Source: Saprospiraceae bacterium
GTDB taxonomy: Bacteria; Bacteroidota; Bacteroidia; Chitinophagales; Saprospiraceae
Assembly (NCBI GenBank): GCA_019187365.1
Contig: JABARE010000001.1
Coordinates: 1-64,000, forward strand
Direction: 5' to 3'
Length of the DNA: 64,000 bases
The stretch's first letter is position 1. Each line of letters begins with the position of its first letter. This document shows, piece by piece, positions 62,423 to 64,000 of the stretch. A program made the position numbers and the translations under genes. Below the pieces are notes generated by a model, which was not told the DNA's origin, ran no database searches, and worked only from the letters and a program-made list of their open reading frames with translations.

Positions 62423-64000
62423 ATGAATGTGAAAATGCCCAATTCTTACAAACTTACACGATGGATGAGCGCACTGCTCATCGGATTTGCCATTTCCTGT
62501 GTGGACCGGGAATTTGATATCCCGCCTCAACCCGTAGCGGAAATTCCCTTTGCTCCCAACGCCACCATTGCCGAATTGAAGGCCCGTTATGTGACAGGCA
62601 AATTTGTGACCATTGCCGACGAATTGTTGTTGCACGCCATCGTAGTTGCGGATGACCGCAGTGGTAATTTTTATAAAACCATCGTCATCCAGGATTCTAC
62701 AGGTGGCATTGAACTCAAACTCAATCGCACAGGCTTGTACGCACAATTTCCGGTGGGCATGAAAATTGGTATCAGGTGCAGCGGGCTTACCATAGGCGAT
62801 TACAATGGCCTGATCCAATTGGGGCAGGGGACTTATCAGAGTGGCGGCACCACTTCACTTGCCGGCATTGAAGACATTCTTATCGATCAATACATTTATC
62901 CCGGTCCCCGTGGTCACCAAATTTCACCCCGGGTGCGAACCGTCAATTCGCTCACCGCCCAAGACCTCAGCACTTTGGTGCAGCTCGAGCATATGGAATT
63001 TGTTCGCGGTGAGTTGGGAAAGAGTTTTGCCGATGTTGCCGGACAACGGTCTTCCAACCTGCTGATAACCGATTGCAGCGACAACCAGATCATTTTGCGC
63101 ACCAGCAATTACGCCGATTTTGCGGCAGAGTTCGTTCCCGAAGGCAATGGAAGCATTACCTGCATTTTGGGAAAGTACCGTACAGATGCCCAGCTTTTCA
63201 TCCGCGATCTTGAGGACATCCATTTTGACGGCCCCAACTGCCAGTCGTCGGGCGGCAATTTGAAGGAGATGGCCATTCGCGATGTGCGCACCCTTTATTC
63301 CGGAGCCACTCTGCAGGCACCCGACTCGACCAAAATCATCGGGACCGTCATCTCAGATCGCGTTGAATCCAATATCACAAGCAAAAACGTAGTCCTCCAG
63401 GACGCATCCGCTGGGATTGTCGTTCGTTTTTTGTCGTCCAACACGTTTGACCTCGGAGACCTCGTGGAGCTTGATATATCGCGCCAGGAAATTTCTGAAT
63501 ACCAGGGACTGCTTCAATTGAATAACCTGGATATCTCGCGGGCCAAAAAGCTTGGTACAAACGACATGCAGCCGCGCCGCATTGCAATTGCCGATCTTTT
63601 GGCTGATTTTGAGATGCACGAATCAACATTGCTGCTGGTGGAAGATGCGACCATCGGCAAAGCCGGTGGTACCAATTACTCCGGGATCTGCACGCTCACG
63701 GACGCAACGGGATCTATAGACCTCTTTACGCAGTCTTATGCATCTTTTGCCGGTATGAGTTTTCCTGTGGGCAAAGTCAGTGTCGTTGGAATTGCCGGGC
63801 AGGGTGGAAATTTGCAGGCGAAACAGTTGTCAATTCGCAAGCCAGACGATGTGTCGGGAGGAAGCCAGGGTGGGGCAGAGCTCATCGGCATACTCGACCT
63901 GAGACATTCCTATCCTGGATCCACTACTGCAGTGAGTGGAAACAAAATACTGCGTTGTACGGTGATCAGCGATCGCACCCAGGAAAATACAACAGGTCGC
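62423..64000 (+). CDS. DUF5689-domain lipoprotein, 3' end off the right edge
   Basis: The frame is open for 526 codons to the window end. A lipoprotein signal ends with LLIGFAISC. Then comes the DUF5689 pattern: ATIAELKARYV, ADDRSGNFYKTIVIQD, GIELKLNRTGLYAQFPVG and GIRCSGLTIGDYNGLIQLG, followed by OB-fold-like repeats of the same type (VVLQDASAGIVVRF, LTDATGSIDLFTQ). Such proteins occur next to TonB receptors and secreted nucleases in Bacteroidota and are probably surface-exposed. One base separates it from the receptor gene, so they form an operon. Confidence 0.88.
   Translation, partial: MNVKMPNSYKLTRWMSALLIGFAISCVDREFDIPPQPVAEIPFAPNATIAELKARYVTGKFVTIADELLLHAIVVADDRSGNFYKTIVIQDSTGGIELKLNRTGLYAQFPVGMKIGIRCSGLTIGDYNGLIQLGQGTYQSGGTTSLAGIEDILIDQYIYPGPRGHQISPRVRTVNSLTAQDLSTLVQLEHMEFVRGELGKSFADVAGQRSSNLLITDCSDNQIILRTSNYADFAAEFVPEGNGSITCILGKYRTDAQLFIRDLEDIHFDGPNCQSSGGNLKEMAIRDVRTLYSGATLQAPDSTKIIGTVISDRVESNITSKNVVLQDASAGIVVRFLSSNTFDLGDLVELDISRQEISEYQGLLQLNNLDISRAKKLGTNDMQPRRIAIADLLADFEMHESTLLLVEDATIGKAGGTNYSGICTLTDATGSIDLFTQSYASFAGMSFPVGKVSVVGIAGQGGNLQAKQLSIRKPDDVSGGSQGGAELIGILDLRHSYPGSTTAVSGNKILRCTVISDRTQENTTGR

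Noticed and set aside
1..64000. tRNA, rRNA or riboswitch genes
   Set aside because: Scanned intergenic gaps by eye for T-loop-like and conserved riboswitch patterns, including upstream of ribH, purM and pdhA, and saw none; a covariance-model search would be needed for a firm negative.

Overview
The window comes from a member of the Bacteroidota, most likely class Saprospiria (Saprospiraceae-like). Evidence: a giant surface protein built of SBBP beta-propeller, GEVED and HYR-like repeats; DUF2911, DUF5689, PIG-L/symporter and TonB-receptor genes; a fused DAHP synthase-chorismate mutase; and -7 promoter boxes of the Bacteroidota form TAnnTTTG. No rRNA, tRNA, CRISPR array, prophage or transposase gene was seen. 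The taxonomic placement is inference from gene content.

Region 1 (1-23,923, minus strand) is one uninterrupted reading frame of at least 7,974 codons that runs off the left edge. It starts with a signal peptide, an SBBP-associated N-terminal domain, a beta-propeller region and a GEVED domain. These are followed by about 11 HYR-like repeats, a duplicated beta-sandwich module, and a second array of about 66 copies of an 83-residue (249-bp), six-cysteine HYR-like repeat. Every checked copy in the second array sits in exact 249-bp register over 16.4 kb. The units form a higher-order repeat of seven units (1,743 bp, order AAA-C-BBB), with near-identical segments spaced two blocks (3,486 bp) apart. 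The C terminus, where a type IX secretion sorting domain would be expected, is outside the window.

Region 2 (24.6-28.1 kb) holds a two-gene cytochrome c peroxidase/cytochrome c operon. A 1.1-kb cluster of noncoding, TIR-bounded repeats follows, filling the gap between convergent gene ends. The same repeat family recurs inverted at 38.56-38.91 kb, again between convergent gene ends.

Region 3 (28.1-46.8 kb) is dense housekeeping sequence: ndk, a DHH phosphoesterase, an FKBP lipoprotein, prfB with a programmed +1 frameshift, ppk1-cutA, tpiA, purE-purK, pyrC, an MBL-fold hydrolase overlapping ribH, a TPR membrane protein, pdhA, an S9 peptidase, recF, a DUF721/DciA gene and a DUF2911 protein.

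Region 4 (47.3-64 kb) carries a PIG-L deacetylase / 46-aa membrane peptide / Na+:solute symporter operon, a DAHP synthase-chorismate mutase, purM, purB with a YwaF-like membrane protein, a Pif1-like helicase overlapping a secreted endonuclease/exonuclease/phosphatase, and a divergent TonB-dependent receptor plus DUF5689 lipoprotein that runs off the right edge. De novo purine synthesis is represented by purE, purK, purM and purB, scattered rather than in one operon.
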